From contig NZ_JACBZY010000001.1 in NCBI RefSeq assembly GCF_013408685.1, forward strand, positions 558,001 through 622,000: a stretch of 64,000 nt of DNA, written 5' to 3'. Both the position numbers and the translations under genes were made by a program. Source of the stretch: Schumannella luteola (lineage in GTDB: Bacteria > Actinomycetota > Actinomycetes > Actinomycetales > Microbacteriaceae). The notes beneath the pieces were generated by a model. The model searched no databases. It was given only the letters and a program-made list of their open reading frames with translations, and was not told the origin of the DNA. Every line of letters starts with the position of its first letter. The first letter of the stretch is position 1. Shown in pieces: positions 25,425 to 34,076 of the stretch.

Positions 25425-25505
25425 GTCTGTGGAGCCTGTTGAGATGAGGCGTGAATCGGTGATGCGGATGACGCAGCCGGTGATCCGACACCCGTCAGAG
25501 GAGCA

Positions 25506-26027
25506 TCAGCACTCGCAGCTGATGACACCGTCCACCCCGGGGCGGGGTGCCGTCAAGATGTCGAGGGGGATGTTCAGCGCGCCGTCATCGTCTTCGACGC
25601 CCAGACCCTCCTTCGCCCAGTACTCGAAGCCGCCGATCATCTCGCGCACGGCGTAGCCGAGACGGCTGAATCGCAGGGCCGCCTTGGTGCTGCCGTTGCA
25701 TCCGGGGCTCCAGCAGTAGACGACGACGGGCAGATCGAGCGGGATCTCGCGCGGCGCCCGGTCGTCGATCTCGGCGGTGGGCAGGTGGATGGCGCCCGGC
25801 ACCCGCCCCTGGTGCCAGGCGGCGTGCCCGCGGGTGTCGACGAGCACGAAGCGCTCTCCCGCGGTGATCGCGGCGGCGACGTCGCTCGGGTCGGTCTCGT
25901 AGCGCAGCTTGGCGACGAAGTGCTCGATCGCGGCGGCGCGCGCAGCGGGGTGGAGACCGGTGGGGTCGAGGCCGGCGGCCGGCTCGATACCGGTCGCGGT
26001 CGGCGTCGCGGTGGTGGATGCGCTCAT
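25506..26027 (-). CDS. Rhodanese-like sulfurtransferase domain protein
   Basis: 173 residues with one rhodanese domain (about residues 48-150): VLVDTRGHAAWHQGRVPGAIHLP is the conserved start and C105 in VYCWSPGCNG is the predicted persulfide-carrying cysteine at the head of the active-site loop. The loop is C-W-S-P-G-C-N rather than the usual six-residue C-x-G-x-x-R/G. The protein ends in Cys-Glu-Cys, an unusual second thiol pair. It would move sulfane sulfur or act in redox; no partner gene is adjacent. Confidence 0.88.
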   Translation of the reverse strand: MSASTTATPTATGIEPAAGLDPTGLHPAARAAAIEHFVAKLRYETDPSDVAAAITAGERFVLVDTRGHAAWHQGRVPGAIHLPTAEIDDRAPREIPLDLPVVVYCWSPGCNGSTKAALRFSRLGYAVREMIGGFEYWAKEGLGVEDDDGALNIPLDILTAPRPGVDGVISCEC

Positions 26028-26145
26028 GCCGTCAGCGTAGGAACGTCACCTTCTCGTCGTCGCGCGCTTTCCCGCCACCCGCGCCCGACATCCGGCCACG
26101 CCCATCCGGCCACGCCGTCCGGCGACGCGACTGCCAGCCGTGCGG

Positions 26146-26151
26146 AAGACT
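26146..26151 (+). promoter_or_regulatory. -10 hexamer (AAGACT) for the EamA gene, leaderless
   Basis: AAGACT precedes the GTG at 26158 by six bases. An in-frame GTG at 26140 would lie upstream of this element and was not chosen. Confidence 0.45.
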
Positions 26152-26157
26152 GACCCG

Positions 26158-27090
26158 GTGACCCGCGCGCTGCCCTCCTGGACGAGCGCGCCGCCGACCG
26201 CCGCAGGACTGGTCGTGATCGGGCTCGCCTGCCAGGAGGTGGGCGCCTCGATCGCGGTGCTGCTGTTCCCGTCGGTGGGGGCGCCCGGCATGGTCACGCT
26301 GCGCCTCGTGTTCTCGGCGCTCGTGCTGCTGCTCGTCGCGCGGCCGAAGCTCGGCGGGCGCACCCGACGCGATTGGATGACGGCCGTGCTCTTCGGCGTC
26401 GCGATCGCGGCGATGAACAGCGCCTTCTACCTCTCCATCGAGCGCATCCCGCTCGGCATCGCCGTCACGATCGAGGTGCTCGGCCCGCTGACGCTGTCGG
26501 TCATCGCGGGGCGCACGCCGCTCGCCTTCCTCTGCGCCGGCCTCGCGGTGATCGGCGTGATCGTGCTCGGCGGCGTCGATCTCGGCCGGCTCGAACCGCT
26601 CGGCGTCGCGCTCGCACTCGTCGCCGCGGCGTGCTGGATCGGCTACATCCTCGCCTCGGCCGAGACCGGGCGCCGCTTCGCCCGCCTCGACGGCCTCGCG
26701 ATCGCGATGGCGATCGGCGCCGTGCTGAGCCTGCCGGGCGGCATCGTCAGCGCGGGCGCGTCGCTCGTCGACCCGGTGCACCTCGGCCTCGGCTTCGCGG
26801 TCGCGCTGCTGTCGTCGGCGATCCCCTACGGCCTCGAGATGATCGCGCTGCGCCGGCTCAGCGAGGCGACGTTCGGCGTGCTGATGAGCCTCGCGCCGGG
26901 GCTCGCCGCGTCGGCTGGGCTCCTGCTGCTCGGCCAGGCCGTGCATCCGCTCGACCTTGTCGGCATCGGCCTCGTGATCGCGGCGAGCATCGGCGCGGTC
27001 GTCAGCACGTCTCGGCGGCGGGGCGACGGCGAGGCGGATGACGGACGTGGTCCGGTCGGCACCTCGCCCTTCGAGGCGCCGGTCGCCTGA
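26158..27090 (+). CDS. EamA/DMT-family exporter (RhtA-like)
   Basis: 310 residues, ten helices in two EamA repeats. The first helix and loop, LACQEVGASIAVLLFPSVGA, and FYLSIERIPLGIAVTIEVLG in the first repeat match the RhtA threonine/homoserine exporter group. It probably exports small amino-acid-like metabolites. The ending is a polar tail. A convergent gap of 122 bp with a weak hairpin separates it from the Roadblock gene. Confidence 0.88.
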   Translation: MTRALPSWTSAPPTAAGLVVIGLACQEVGASIAVLLFPSVGAPGMVTLRLVFSALVLLLVARPKLGGRTRRDWMTAVLFGVAIAAMNSAFYLSIERIPLGIAVTIEVLGPLTLSVIAGRTPLAFLCAGLAVIGVIVLGGVDLGRLEPLGVALALVAAACWIGYILASAETGRRFARLDGLAIAMAIGAVLSLPGGIVSAGASLVDPVHLGLGFAVALLSSAIPYGLEMIALRRLSEATFGVLMSLAPGLAASAGLLLLGQAVHPLDLVGIGLVIAASIGAVVSTSRRRGDGEADDGRGPVGTSPFEAPVA

Positions 27091-27133
27091 GCGGGCTGCC
27101 GCTCACGGCGATCGAGCTGCAAGGCTGAGCACG

Positions 27134-27192
27134 GCTGAGCGACCGGCGCCGGGTCGACCCGACTCAGTCCTGCCCTGCCGGCGCAGCTCAGC
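27134..27192. terminator. Imperfect hairpin between EamA and Roadblock genes
   Basis: GCTGAGC (27134-27140) can pair with GCTCAGC (27186-27192), with further GACCGGC/GCCGG pairing inside. The gap is convergent. Confidence 0.35.
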
Positions 27193-27212
27193 TCAGTGCC
27201 GTTCGGCCCAGC

Positions 27213-27599
27213 TCAGAGCACCAGCTGCTTCTCGATCTCGCGGGTCTTGAGGCGGGCCATGGCGAGGTTCGCGCGCTCGCGGTCGAGCACGAGGTAGATG
27301 AAGACCTCGGGCGCGTGGCGCAGCGGCATGAGCACGTGGAACTGGCTCGTCATCGTGATGAGCACGTCGTCGATCGCGTCGGGCAGACCGAGCGCGCGGG
27401 CGGTGCGGGCCTTCGCGCGCAGCAGCTCGGTGTTGCCGGCGGCTGCGACCTCGAGGTCGAATCCGCCGCCGAGTCCGCCCAGGCCGCCGAGCAGCATCCC
27501 GGTGTCGCTGTCGACGAGCGCGACGGCGCGGGCGCCCTCGATGTGCATCAGCGCGTCGAGCGAAGCGGGCACGGTGGACATGGCGATCGTGGTGTTCAC
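27213..27599 (-). CDS. Roadblock/LC7 domain protein (MglB-like)
   Basis: 128 residues from a GTG preceded by GGAAGGA, which decides the start. The whole protein is one Roadblock/LC7 domain: GARAVALVDSDTGMLLGG, a central helix ELLRAKARTARALGL, then DDVLITMTSQFHVLMPLR and IYLVLDRERANLAMARLKTREIE. Such proteins often act as regulators of small Ras-like GTPases (MglA type) in polarity or signalling. No GTPase gene is in this window, so it is an orphan here and its partner is unknown. Confidence 0.85.
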   Translation of the reverse strand: MNTTIAMSTVPASLDALMHIEGARAVALVDSDTGMLLGGLGGLGGGFDLEVAAAGNTELLRAKARTARALGLPDAIDDVLITMTSQFHVLMPLRHAPEVFIYLVLDRERANLAMARLKTREIEKQLVL

Positions 27600-27699
27600 G
27601 GTGTTCCTTCCGTCGCCGTTTCGGGTGCGGCGACAACTTGACGATCCTTCCGAACCGGAGGCGTCCGCCGCGAGTCCGCGTTCGGGGTACAGGTATCGC

Positions 27700-28725
27700 T
27701 CAGTCGGCGTCGGCGACCAGGTGCTCGATCGCGCGACGGGCATCGGCGGTGAAGATCGGGCTCGTGCCGGCGTAGTAGCCGACCGCGGCGGCCGCCTTGC
27801 GCCAGGCGCGCAGGCGGGCGAGGTGCCAGTCGTCGTCGGACGGATCGAGCGCGGCACGGAAAGCCCGACGCCCGGCGGGGCCGAGAGTCCACCAGCCGGC
27901 CACGAGATCATGGGTCGGGTCGCCGAGCCCGCCGCCGCTCCAGTCGATGACAGCGGTGATCGGGCCGCCGGCATCGCCGACGAGGATGTTGCCGGGCAGC
28001 GGGTCGGCGTGCGTCCAGACCAGCGGACGCCGCGGCGAGCCCGAGACGCCGGTCGTGCCGGCGACGCCGAACTCCGGCGTCAGCGGATGCGCGAGGTCGC
28101 GCTTCAGCCGGTCGACCGCCGCGGCGACGTCGATCAGGCCCGCGGCCGAGCGGAGACCGGCGAGCATCGTGTCGCGTTCGGCCACGGGGTCGCCGCCTGA
28201 GGTCGAGAGCGGGATGCCGGACGAAGCGCCCTCGTCGCCGTGGCGCTGCGCGTCGTCGACCGGCAGTGCGTGCAGCGCGGCGAGCGCCGCGCCGAGCTCA
28301 CCGCCCCGCCGTTCGTCGGCCGCGGCATCCCGCGCCGGGCCGGTCGACGATCGAGCCGGCTCCGCACCCGAGCCGAGGTGCGCGCTGAGCGAGCGGCCCG
28401 GGATCCAGTCGAGCACGTTCCACGCCCACGGCAGCCCCGGCGCGGGGCGACCGAGCGCGACGAGCTCGGGCGTGCGCAGCGGCAGCGCGCCGTGCAGGTG
28501 AGGCAGGATGCGCGACTCGCGCTCCGCATCCGCCGCACCCCATTCGATGAGCGGCACGCGCACGACGAGCTCGTCGCCGAGGCGGAAGACCCGGTTGATC
28601 GTGCCGCCGCCCGCGAGGGGCGCGAGCGGAAGATCGCGGAAGCGCGGATGCTGCGCGTCGAGGGCGCGGCGCACATCGTCGAGACGGATGTCGACCTCGT
28701 CGGCGTGCATCCGCGGCGCCGTCAT
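27700..28725 (-). CDS. Aminoglycoside/macrolide phosphotransferase-family kinase
   Basis: 341 residues with the APH fold: GGGTINRVFRLGDELVVRVP (nucleotide-binding strands), Brenner's motif as HADPLPGNILV (catalytic Asp), and the metal-binding IDWSGGGLGDPTHDL. The catalytic motif is H-A-D where most members have H-G-D. An Arg/Ala-rich insert lies at about residues 120-165. Chromosomal homologues may phosphorylate antibiotics or ordinary metabolites, so resistance cannot be assumed. It has no recognisable promoter upstream; the 61 bp to the next gene hold nothing notable. Confidence 0.85.
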   Translation of the reverse strand: MTAPRMHADEVDIRLDDVRRALDAQHPRFRDLPLAPLAGGGTINRVFRLGDELVVRVPLIEWGAADAERESRILPHLHGALPLRTPELVALGRPAPGLPWAWNVLDWIPGRSLSAHLGSGAEPARSSTGPARDAAADERRGGELGAALAALHALPVDDAQRHGDEGASSGIPLSTSGGDPVAERDTMLAGLRSAAGLIDVAAAVDRLKRDLAHPLTPEFGVAGTTGVSGSPRRPLVWTHADPLPGNILVGDAGGPITAVIDWSGGGLGDPTHDLVAGWWTLGPAGRRAFRAALDPSDDDWHLARLRAWRKAAAAVGYYAGTSPIFTADARRAIEHLVADAD

Positions 28726-28786
28726 GAGCGGCGAACCCGGCCGCGCGCCGCCCGCCGCGGCGAGCTCGACACGACCGGCGCGACGA

Positions 28787-28921
28787 TCAGAGCGAGGCGC
28801 CCGTCGAGATGCTGATGACGCTGGCGACGCCCAGGGCGACGGCCGCGACCGTCACAGCAGCGCCGATCACCAGCACGATGCCGGTGCCGACCACCGCACA
28901 GAACTTCAGGAACCCGTTCAC
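28787..28921 (-). CDS. Small membrane peptide coupled to glutamine amidotransferase
   Basis: 44 residues starting at a GTG that overlaps the stop of the upstream amidotransferase (GTGA at 28918-28921); GGAGG lies four bases before the GTG. The sequence begins MNGFLKFCAVVGTGIVLVIG and is one long hydrophobic segment with an SISTG end, so it is a single-pass membrane peptide. The junction and the ribosome-binding site make it a real gene. Function unknown; it may anchor or regulate the neighbouring enzyme. Confidence 0.65.
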   Translation of the reverse strand: MNGFLKFCAVVGTGIVLVIGAAVTVAAVALGVASVISISTGASL

Positions 28922-29835
28922 TTCGCCTCCGCACCCACGGCCGCTGACAGCGGCACGACATCCAGGTCCAGGGTAGCCAAGTCGACGACCGCCACCGACT
29001 CGGGCGGCACGGGCTCCCAGTCGGCGACGTCGAGCCCCGACGACGCGAAGACCGTCGTGCCGTCGGCGTCGCGGCGGTAGCGCATCAGGTAGTAGGCGCT
29101 GAGGCTCTCGAACGGCAGGTCGGCCTCGGGCACGCCGGTCGCCGCGAGCTCGACGCGCGGGATGCCGCTGCTCTCGCTCGCGTGCACCGCGACCAGGTGC
29201 GTCGGGGTGAGCAGGATCGCATTGAGGCTCGCGCGCGGGAACCGCGACCGCAGCTCGGCCACCGTCGCCACGACCGCCTCGCGCAGGCCGTCGCCGGCGA
29301 GCAGGCGGGTGCGGATCGCCGCGAAGAAGCGCTCGCTGTCGGTCTCGCCCTCGATGTCGCCGCGCAGCTCGGGCGCGACCAGATCCTCGAAGCGCTCGAC
29401 CGGGGTGAGCGAGCCGTTGTGCGCGAAGGCGAGGCCGTCGATCACGAAGGGATGCGTGTTCTGCGGCGAGCACACCATCCCGTCGGTCGCGAGGCGCAGA
29501 TGCAGCAGGCGGGCCGTCGCGGGGTCGTCGGCGAGCGCGGCGGTCAGCTCGGCGTCGCCGAGACCGCTGCGGTCGGACGCCTGGCGGCGCAGGCGGACGG
29601 GGGCGGATGCGGTGCGCGAATCGTCGGCGTCGTCGTCCGCGGCTGCGGCGTCGTCGCCCGCGTCGTGCGGCTGCGGGTCCCGGTGCTCGTGCACGCCGCC
29701 GGCATCCAGCCAGACCGTGCCCCAGCCGTCGCGATGCAGCAGCGCCATGTCCTGGAAGACGGCGCTCTGGTCGCGTCCGAGCACCTCCTGCGCGGTGACA
29801 GGGCGGGGTGCGGCGTAGGCGAGCAGACGGCACAT
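28918..29835 (-). CDS. Class II glutamine amidotransferase
   Basis: 305 residues. The N-terminal nucleophile is C2 in MCRLLAYAAPRPVTAQEVL, fixing the start at 29835. LLHRDGWGTVWL, TDGMVCSPQNTHPFVIDGLA and FAHNGSLTPVERFEDL are the conserved Ntn-hydrolase glutaminase motifs (R/H at substrate, NG oxyanion). It belongs to the stand-alone YafJ/EgtC-like group. Insert residues 58-80 are Asp/Ala-rich. The product could be glutamine hydrolysis for an unidentified partner or gamma-glutamyl hydrolysis as in EgtC; no ergothioneine genes are nearby. Confidence 0.88.
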   Translation of the reverse strand: MCRLLAYAAPRPVTAQEVLGRDQSAVFQDMALLHRDGWGTVWLDAGGVHEHRDPQPHDAGDDAAAADDDADDSRTASAPVRLRRQASDRSGLGDAELTAALADDPATARLLHLRLATDGMVCSPQNTHPFVIDGLAFAHNGSLTPVERFEDLVAPELRGDIEGETDSERFFAAIRTRLLAGDGLREAVVATVAELRSRFPRASLNAILLTPTHLVAVHASESSGIPRVELAATGVPEADLPFESLSAYYLMRYRRDADGTTVFASSGLDVADWEPVPPESVAVVDLATLDLDVVPLSAAVGAEAK

Positions 29836-29941
29836 GGGCGGGCGGAACCTCCAGCCCCCGAGAGTACGCGCGCCCGCCGTCGCGCGCCGAGCGCGTGACG
29901 CCGCGACTCCCGACCCTGCAGTGGGTGCACGTTCGCGGCAC

Positions 29942-29947
29942 TACGCT
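29942..29947 (+). promoter_or_regulatory. -10 hexamer (TACGCT) for the MFS gene at 29955, leaderless
   Basis: TACGCT is followed by seven bases and the GTG. Confidence 0.5.
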
Positions 29948-29954
29948 CGGGGCA

Positions 29955-31448
29955 GTGAGCGAGCCCGACGAGAACAGCACCGCATCCGCGTCGGAGCAGC
30001 CGCAGAACCAGCCGGCGAGCACCGCCGCCGGCGCCGGACAGACCGCCCCGCGGAACGACCGCGCCGCCGAGCCGGCCGCCCCGCAGGCCGCGCCCGGCAC
30101 CGAGCAGGCCGCCAAGAAGCGCCGATTCGTCGACCTGAGCCCGCTCAAGGCCTCGCCGGCCTTCGCCCGCATCTGGATCGGCGGCGCCATCTCGGGCATC
30201 GGCGCGCAGCTCACGATCGTCGCCGTCGGTCTGCTGATCTACGACATCACGCCGGGCAGCGCCGAGGCGAAGACCTTCGCGGTGTCGCTGGTCGGCATCA
30301 TCTCGCTCGCCCCGATGATCGTCGCGGGGCTCTGGGGCGGCATGCTCGCCGACGCCTTCGACCGGCGGCTCGTGCTGATCGTCAGCGCGCTCGCCGGCTG
30401 GCTGTCGACGCTCGCGCTCATCGTGATCGCGGTGGTGGATGCCGTCGCCGTCGACCACGACCGCACCGTCGCCGTCTGGCCGCTCTACGTCATCACGACC
30501 GTCAACGCGGTCGCGGCGACCATCTCGGGCACGACCCGCATGGCGGTGACCCCGCGCATCCTGCCCGACGACATGGTCGCCCGCGCCGCCGCACTCAACG
30601 GCATCTCGATCGGCGTCATGGTGATGGTCGGCCCCGCCGTCGCGGGCATCCTCGTCGCGGCGGTCGGCTTCCCGTGGACCTTCGCGGTGGATGCCGTGCT
30701 CTTCCTCGCCGGGTTCGCCGGCATCCTGACGCTGCCGAAGCTGCCGCCGCTCGGCAAGGTCGAGCGGCCCGGCTTCGCCTCGCTCGTCGAGGGCGTGCGG
30801 TTCCTGCGCACGGCGCCGAACATCCGCCTCTCGTTCCTCGTCGACATCGTCGCGATGACCTTCGGCCGCCCGCACACGGTGTTCCCGGCGGTCGGCGCGG
30901 TGCTGATCGGCGGGGGCCCGATCACGGTCGGCGTGCTGACGGCCGGGATGGCGGTGGGCGCGTTCCTGGCGAGCGTGTTCAGCGGACCGGTGGCGCACAT
31001 CCACCACCACGGCCGCGCCGTCGGGCGCGCGATCACCGTCTACGGCGCCTTCGTCGCGGGCTTCGGACTCGTGCTCGCCGCGATGGCGACCGGCTGGTTC
31101 GGGAAGGTCGGGCCGGGCCTGGATCAGGTGAACTGGATCGCGCTCGTCCTCGCGACGCTCGCGCTGGTCGGCATGGGCGTGAGCGACGAGTTCAGCGCGA
31201 TCTTCCGCTCGACGATGATGCTGATGGCGTCGCCCGACTCGATGCGCGGACGCCTGCAGGGCGTGTTCACGGTCGTCGTGACCGGCGGCCCGCGCGTCGG
31301 CGACCTCTACGTGGGCGTGTTCGCGACGGCGGTGGCGCTGTGGTTCCCGCCGCTGCTCGGAGGGCTCATCATCATCGGGCTCATCGCGGTGCTGCTGCGG
31401 CTGCAGCCGTCGTTCCGCGCCTACGACGCGCGCCAGCCGACGCCGTAG
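29955..31448 (+). CDS. MFS transporter of the EntS/MFS_3 type
   Basis: 497 residues; upstream in-frame codons were discarded because a -10 hexamer sits seven bases before this GTG. A polar 55-residue N-terminus precedes 11-12 helices. SPAFARIWIGGAISGIGAQL and LWGGMLADAFDRRLVLI are typical of the EntS-like group of exporters for siderophores and macrolides. No siderophore genes are adjacent, so the substrate is unknown. A family A palindrome follows 46 bp beyond the stop. Confidence 0.85.
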   Translation: MSEPDENSTASASEQPQNQPASTAAGAGQTAPRNDRAAEPAAPQAAPGTEQAAKKRRFVDLSPLKASPAFARIWIGGAISGIGAQLTIVAVGLLIYDITPGSAEAKTFAVSLVGIISLAPMIVAGLWGGMLADAFDRRLVLIVSALAGWLSTLALIVIAVVDAVAVDHDRTVAVWPLYVITTVNAVAATISGTTRMAVTPRILPDDMVARAAALNGISIGVMVMVGPAVAGILVAAVGFPWTFAVDAVLFLAGFAGILTLPKLPPLGKVERPGFASLVEGVRFLRTAPNIRLSFLVDIVAMTFGRPHTVFPAVGAVLIGGGPITVGVLTAGMAVGAFLASVFSGPVAHIHHHGRAVGRAITVYGAFVAGFGLVLAAMATGWFGKVGPGLDQVNWIALVLATLALVGMGVSDEFSAIFRSTMMLMASPDSMRGRLQGVFTVVVTGGPRVGDLYVGVFATAVALWFPPLLGGLIIIGLIAVLLRLQPSFRAYDARQPTP

Positions 31449-31494
31449 CGCGCCCGGGCGCTGCGTGCCGCGCATCCCGTCGCCCCGGAGACGC

Positions 31495-31550
31495 GAGTTG
31501 CCCACTTCGGCGGCCTGTCGTGGATGACATGCCGCGGAAGCGGGCAACTC
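31495..31550. terminator. 56-bp palindromic element, family A copy 2
   Basis: GAGTTGCCCACTTCGGCGGC pairs with GCCGCGGAAGCGGGCAACTC (ending 31550) with two mismatches in 20. It lies between the convergent ends of the MFS gene and the small membrane-protein gene. Confidence 0.75.
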
Positions 31551-31591
31551 GGGGTTGCGGCGGGCGCGAGAGGACCGGTGCGCGTCAGACG

Positions 31592-31966
31592 TCAGGCGTC
31601 GGCCTTGGCCTCGCCGACCTTGCGCTCCTCTTCCTCCTGCTCGTCGCTCTTGACGATGTCCTCGGCAGGCACCGGCGAGAACCGGTCCCAGACGAAGAAG
31701 AGGATGCCGAGCACGAGCATCGCCGCGCCGGTCCACAGGTTGATGGCGATGCCGCCGGTGCGCTTCAGCTCATCCGTCGCGCCGACCGTGACGAGGCCGG
31801 TGATGCCGACGATGAGGCCGTAGACGACGAACAGGGCGCCGAGGATGCGACGCAGGTCGAAGCGCCGGGTCGACTTGACCAGCTCCTCCTGCTCGGCGGT
31901 GAGGGTGCGGTCGGTGCCGAGGGTGCGGTCGGTGTTCTCCGAGCCGCTGGACTTGTTCTCACTCAT
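31592..31966 (-). CDS. Small two-helix membrane protein downstream of an SSS symporter
   Basis: 124 residues with two helices (about 43-63 and 73-93) and charged ends; the tail is Glu/Lys-rich. It starts 32 bp after the symporter stop on the same strand, with a plausible GAGT ribosome-binding site, so it is the second gene of that operon. I do not recognise a named family; small partners of this kind accompany other SSS carriers and may help in assembly or regulation. Confidence 0.7.
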   Translation of the reverse strand: MSENKSSGSENTDRTLGTDRTLTAEQEELVKSTRRFDLRRILGALFVVYGLIVGITGLVTVGATDELKRTGGIAINLWTGAAMLVLGILFFVWDRFSPVPAEDIVKSDEQEEEERKVGEAKADA

Positions 31967-31998
31967 GAGTGACTCCTATCTCGATCCGGGGCGCCGGA

Positions 31999-33738
31999 TC
32001 AGAGGAACGGCAGGTAGAGGGCGACGCAGCCGGCGAGGGCCACGGTTCCGAGCAGGGCCGGCGAGCGGTACCACTTGGTATCGCCCGCGACATGGTCCTT
32101 GGTGACGTCGATCTTGCCGACGCCGTAGACGAGGCCCGTGAGCTCGGAGACCGGCTTCGGCTTCGTGACGAGGCTGATGACGACCGCGAAGACGAGCACC
32201 GTGGCGAAGGAGATGATCGCGCCGTAGAGCGTCTCCGACGTGGCGGTGGCGAAGATCGGGGCCTTGTTCGCGACGCTCACCTGGTAGGCGATGAAGACGA
32301 TCGTCGGCGCGATGATGCCCGCGATGTACGACCAGAGCGCCGCCTTCGGCGTCATCCTCTTCCACAGCAGACCCAGGATGAAGACGCCGAACAGGGGCGC
32401 GTTGAAGAACGAGAACAGCGTCTGCATGTAGGTCATGATGTTCTGCGCCCCGGCCGCGATGAACGCGGTGCCGACGCCGATGATCACGCCGATCACGGTC
32501 ACCCAGCGGCCCACCTTGAGGTAGTGCTCGTCGGGCATGTCCTTCTTGATGTAGCGCTGCCAGATGTCCCAGGTGAAGACCGTGTTGAAGCTCGACACGT
32601 TGGCCGCCATGCCCGCCATGAACGAGGCCATGAGTCCCGTGACCGCAATGCCGAGCACACCGGTCGGCAGGTACATCTGCATGAGCTTCGGGATGACCTC
32701 GTTGTAGGTCACGCCCGAGTCGGGGTCGGCGAGCAGGTTGCCGATCGTCGCCGCGCCGATGAGGCCCGGGATGACGACGATAAACGGGATGAGCAGCTTC
32801 GGGAACGCGCCGATCAGCGGCGTGCGCCGCGCGGCCGACATGTTCTTCGCACTGAAGGCGCGCTGCACCTCGGTGAAGTTCGTCGTCCAGTAGCCGAAGC
32901 TCAGCACGAATCCGAGTCCCAGGACGATCGCGAGCCAGTTCGCGCCGATCGGGTTCGACTCGTCGCCGAAGCCGGTGCCGACCCAGGTGTGCAGCAGCTT
33001 CGCGCTCTCGGTCTTGTTCAGCGCATCCACCAGGCCGTTCCAGCCGTGCACGCGGTTGAGGCCGACGATCGTCAGCGGCACGAGTCCGGCGATGATCACG
33101 AAGAACTGCATGACCTCGTTGTAGATCGCGCTCGAGAGCCCGCCGAGGGTGATGTAGACCAGCACGAAGGCGGCCGAGACGAGGATGGCGACCCACTGCG
33201 ACCAGCCCAGCATCGCCTCGATCACGAGCGCCATCGCGAACAGGTTGATGCCGGCGATGAGCACGTTCGAGACGGCGAAGGCGAGCGAGTTCACCAGGTG
33301 CGGCGCCTTGCCGAAGCGGCGCAGCATGAACTCGGGCACGCTGCGCACCTTCGACGCGTAGTAGAAGGGCATCATCACGAGGCCGAGGAACACCATCGCC
33401 GGCACCGCGCCGATGAGGTAGTAGTGCAGCGTCGACATGCCGATCTGCGCGCCGTTCGCCGCCATCCCGAGGATCTCGGTGGCGCCGAGGTTGGCGCTGA
33501 CGAAGGCGAGGCCGGTGATCCACGCGGGCATCGAGCGGCCGGAGAGGAAGAAGTCGACGCTCGACTTGACCCGCTTGCGGGCGATCAGGCCGATGCCGAT
33601 CACGACCGCGAAGTAGATGATCAGCATCAGGTAGTCGACCCAGCTGAGGTCGAGGCGGATGCCCTGGGTGGCGGTGTGCACGGCGCCCGGGTTCAGGGCG
33701 GTGTGGCTCAGGGCGAGTGCTGCAGGCGCGGATGCCAT
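31999..33738 (-). CDS. Sodium:solute symporter (SGLT/SSS family)
   Basis: 579 residues from the ATG at 33738, preceded by GGAGAGGA; an ATG 24 bases further upstream lacks that site. About 14 helices in the LeuT-like SSS fold. DFFLSGRSMPAWITGLAFVSANLGATEILG is present over helices 1-2 (split here: FFLSGRSMPAWI and SANLGATE), the signature of sugar-type SSS carriers, and GGLSSAIYNEVMQFFVII is helix 5. It would import a sugar or polyol with sodium. Substrate not determined. Confidence 0.92.
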   Translation of the reverse strand: MASAPAALALSHTALNPGAVHTATQGIRLDLSWVDYLMLIIYFAVVIGIGLIARKRVKSSVDFFLSGRSMPAWITGLAFVSANLGATEILGMAANGAQIGMSTLHYYLIGAVPAMVFLGLVMMPFYYASKVRSVPEFMLRRFGKAPHLVNSLAFAVSNVLIAGINLFAMALVIEAMLGWSQWVAILVSAAFVLVYITLGGLSSAIYNEVMQFFVIIAGLVPLTIVGLNRVHGWNGLVDALNKTESAKLLHTWVGTGFGDESNPIGANWLAIVLGLGFVLSFGYWTTNFTEVQRAFSAKNMSAARRTPLIGAFPKLLIPFIVVIPGLIGAATIGNLLADPDSGVTYNEVIPKLMQMYLPTGVLGIAVTGLMASFMAGMAANVSSFNTVFTWDIWQRYIKKDMPDEHYLKVGRWVTVIGVIIGVGTAFIAAGAQNIMTYMQTLFSFFNAPLFGVFILGLLWKRMTPKAALWSYIAGIIAPTIVFIAYQVSVANKAPIFATATSETLYGAIISFATVLVFAVVISLVTKPKPVSELTGLVYGVGKIDVTKDHVAGDTKWYRSPALLGTVALAGCVALYLPFL

Positions 33739-33885
33739 GCGGGTCCTCTCCGGATTCGTCATCGATCGGGAGCGAGAACCTCCGCCGGTGGGCGGCGCTT
33801 CGCAACCTGTGGCAGGAGGGCCGTGGGTCGCTCATCGCGGGGGTGGTCGCAGCGTGTTCGGAACGGTGTCCGGAACAGCGCCGGG

Positions 33886-33900
33886 ATGGCACTCTGCCAT
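33886..33900. promoter_or_regulatory. Inverted repeat upstream of the symporter operon
   Basis: ATGGCA and TGCCAT form a perfect 6-bp inverted repeat around CTC, about 150 bp before the symporter start. It could be an operator; no regulator gene is adjacent. Confidence 0.35.
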
Positions 33901-34017
33901 AGGCTGACAGCGCTGACACAACTCGCGCAGGTCGCGCTCAGGTGTTATCGCGCGGGCGCGGGTGCGCGCTGTTCAGGTGTCGCCCGTGGATCGCGTCAGA
34001 TGCCGCGGGCGGAACAC

Positions 34018-34073
34018 GAGTTGCCGAGTTCTGCCGGGTCGCGAGCCCCGAACCCGACCGAAGTGGGCAACTC
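34018..34073. terminator. 56-bp palindromic element, family A copy 3 (diverged)
   Basis: The arm CCGAAGTGGGCAACTC ends at 34073 and the opposite arm begins GAGTTGCC at 34018; 16 of 20 bases pair. It begins 3 bp beyond the CDF stop codon on the minus strand. Confidence 0.65.
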
Positions 34074-34076
34074 GGG

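Larger units (their letters stand above)
33739..34076. other. 338-bp region between symporter and CDF genes
   Basis: It holds the symporter promoter side, an inverted repeat at 33886-33900 and the family A element at 34018-34073. No gene is supported. Confidence 0.5.

Noticed and set aside
27700-28725. Antibiotic resistance gene (aminoglycoside kinase)
   Set aside because: The APH fold is shared by many metabolic kinases, there is no mobile context and the catalytic motif is slightly atypical; annotated only as a family member.
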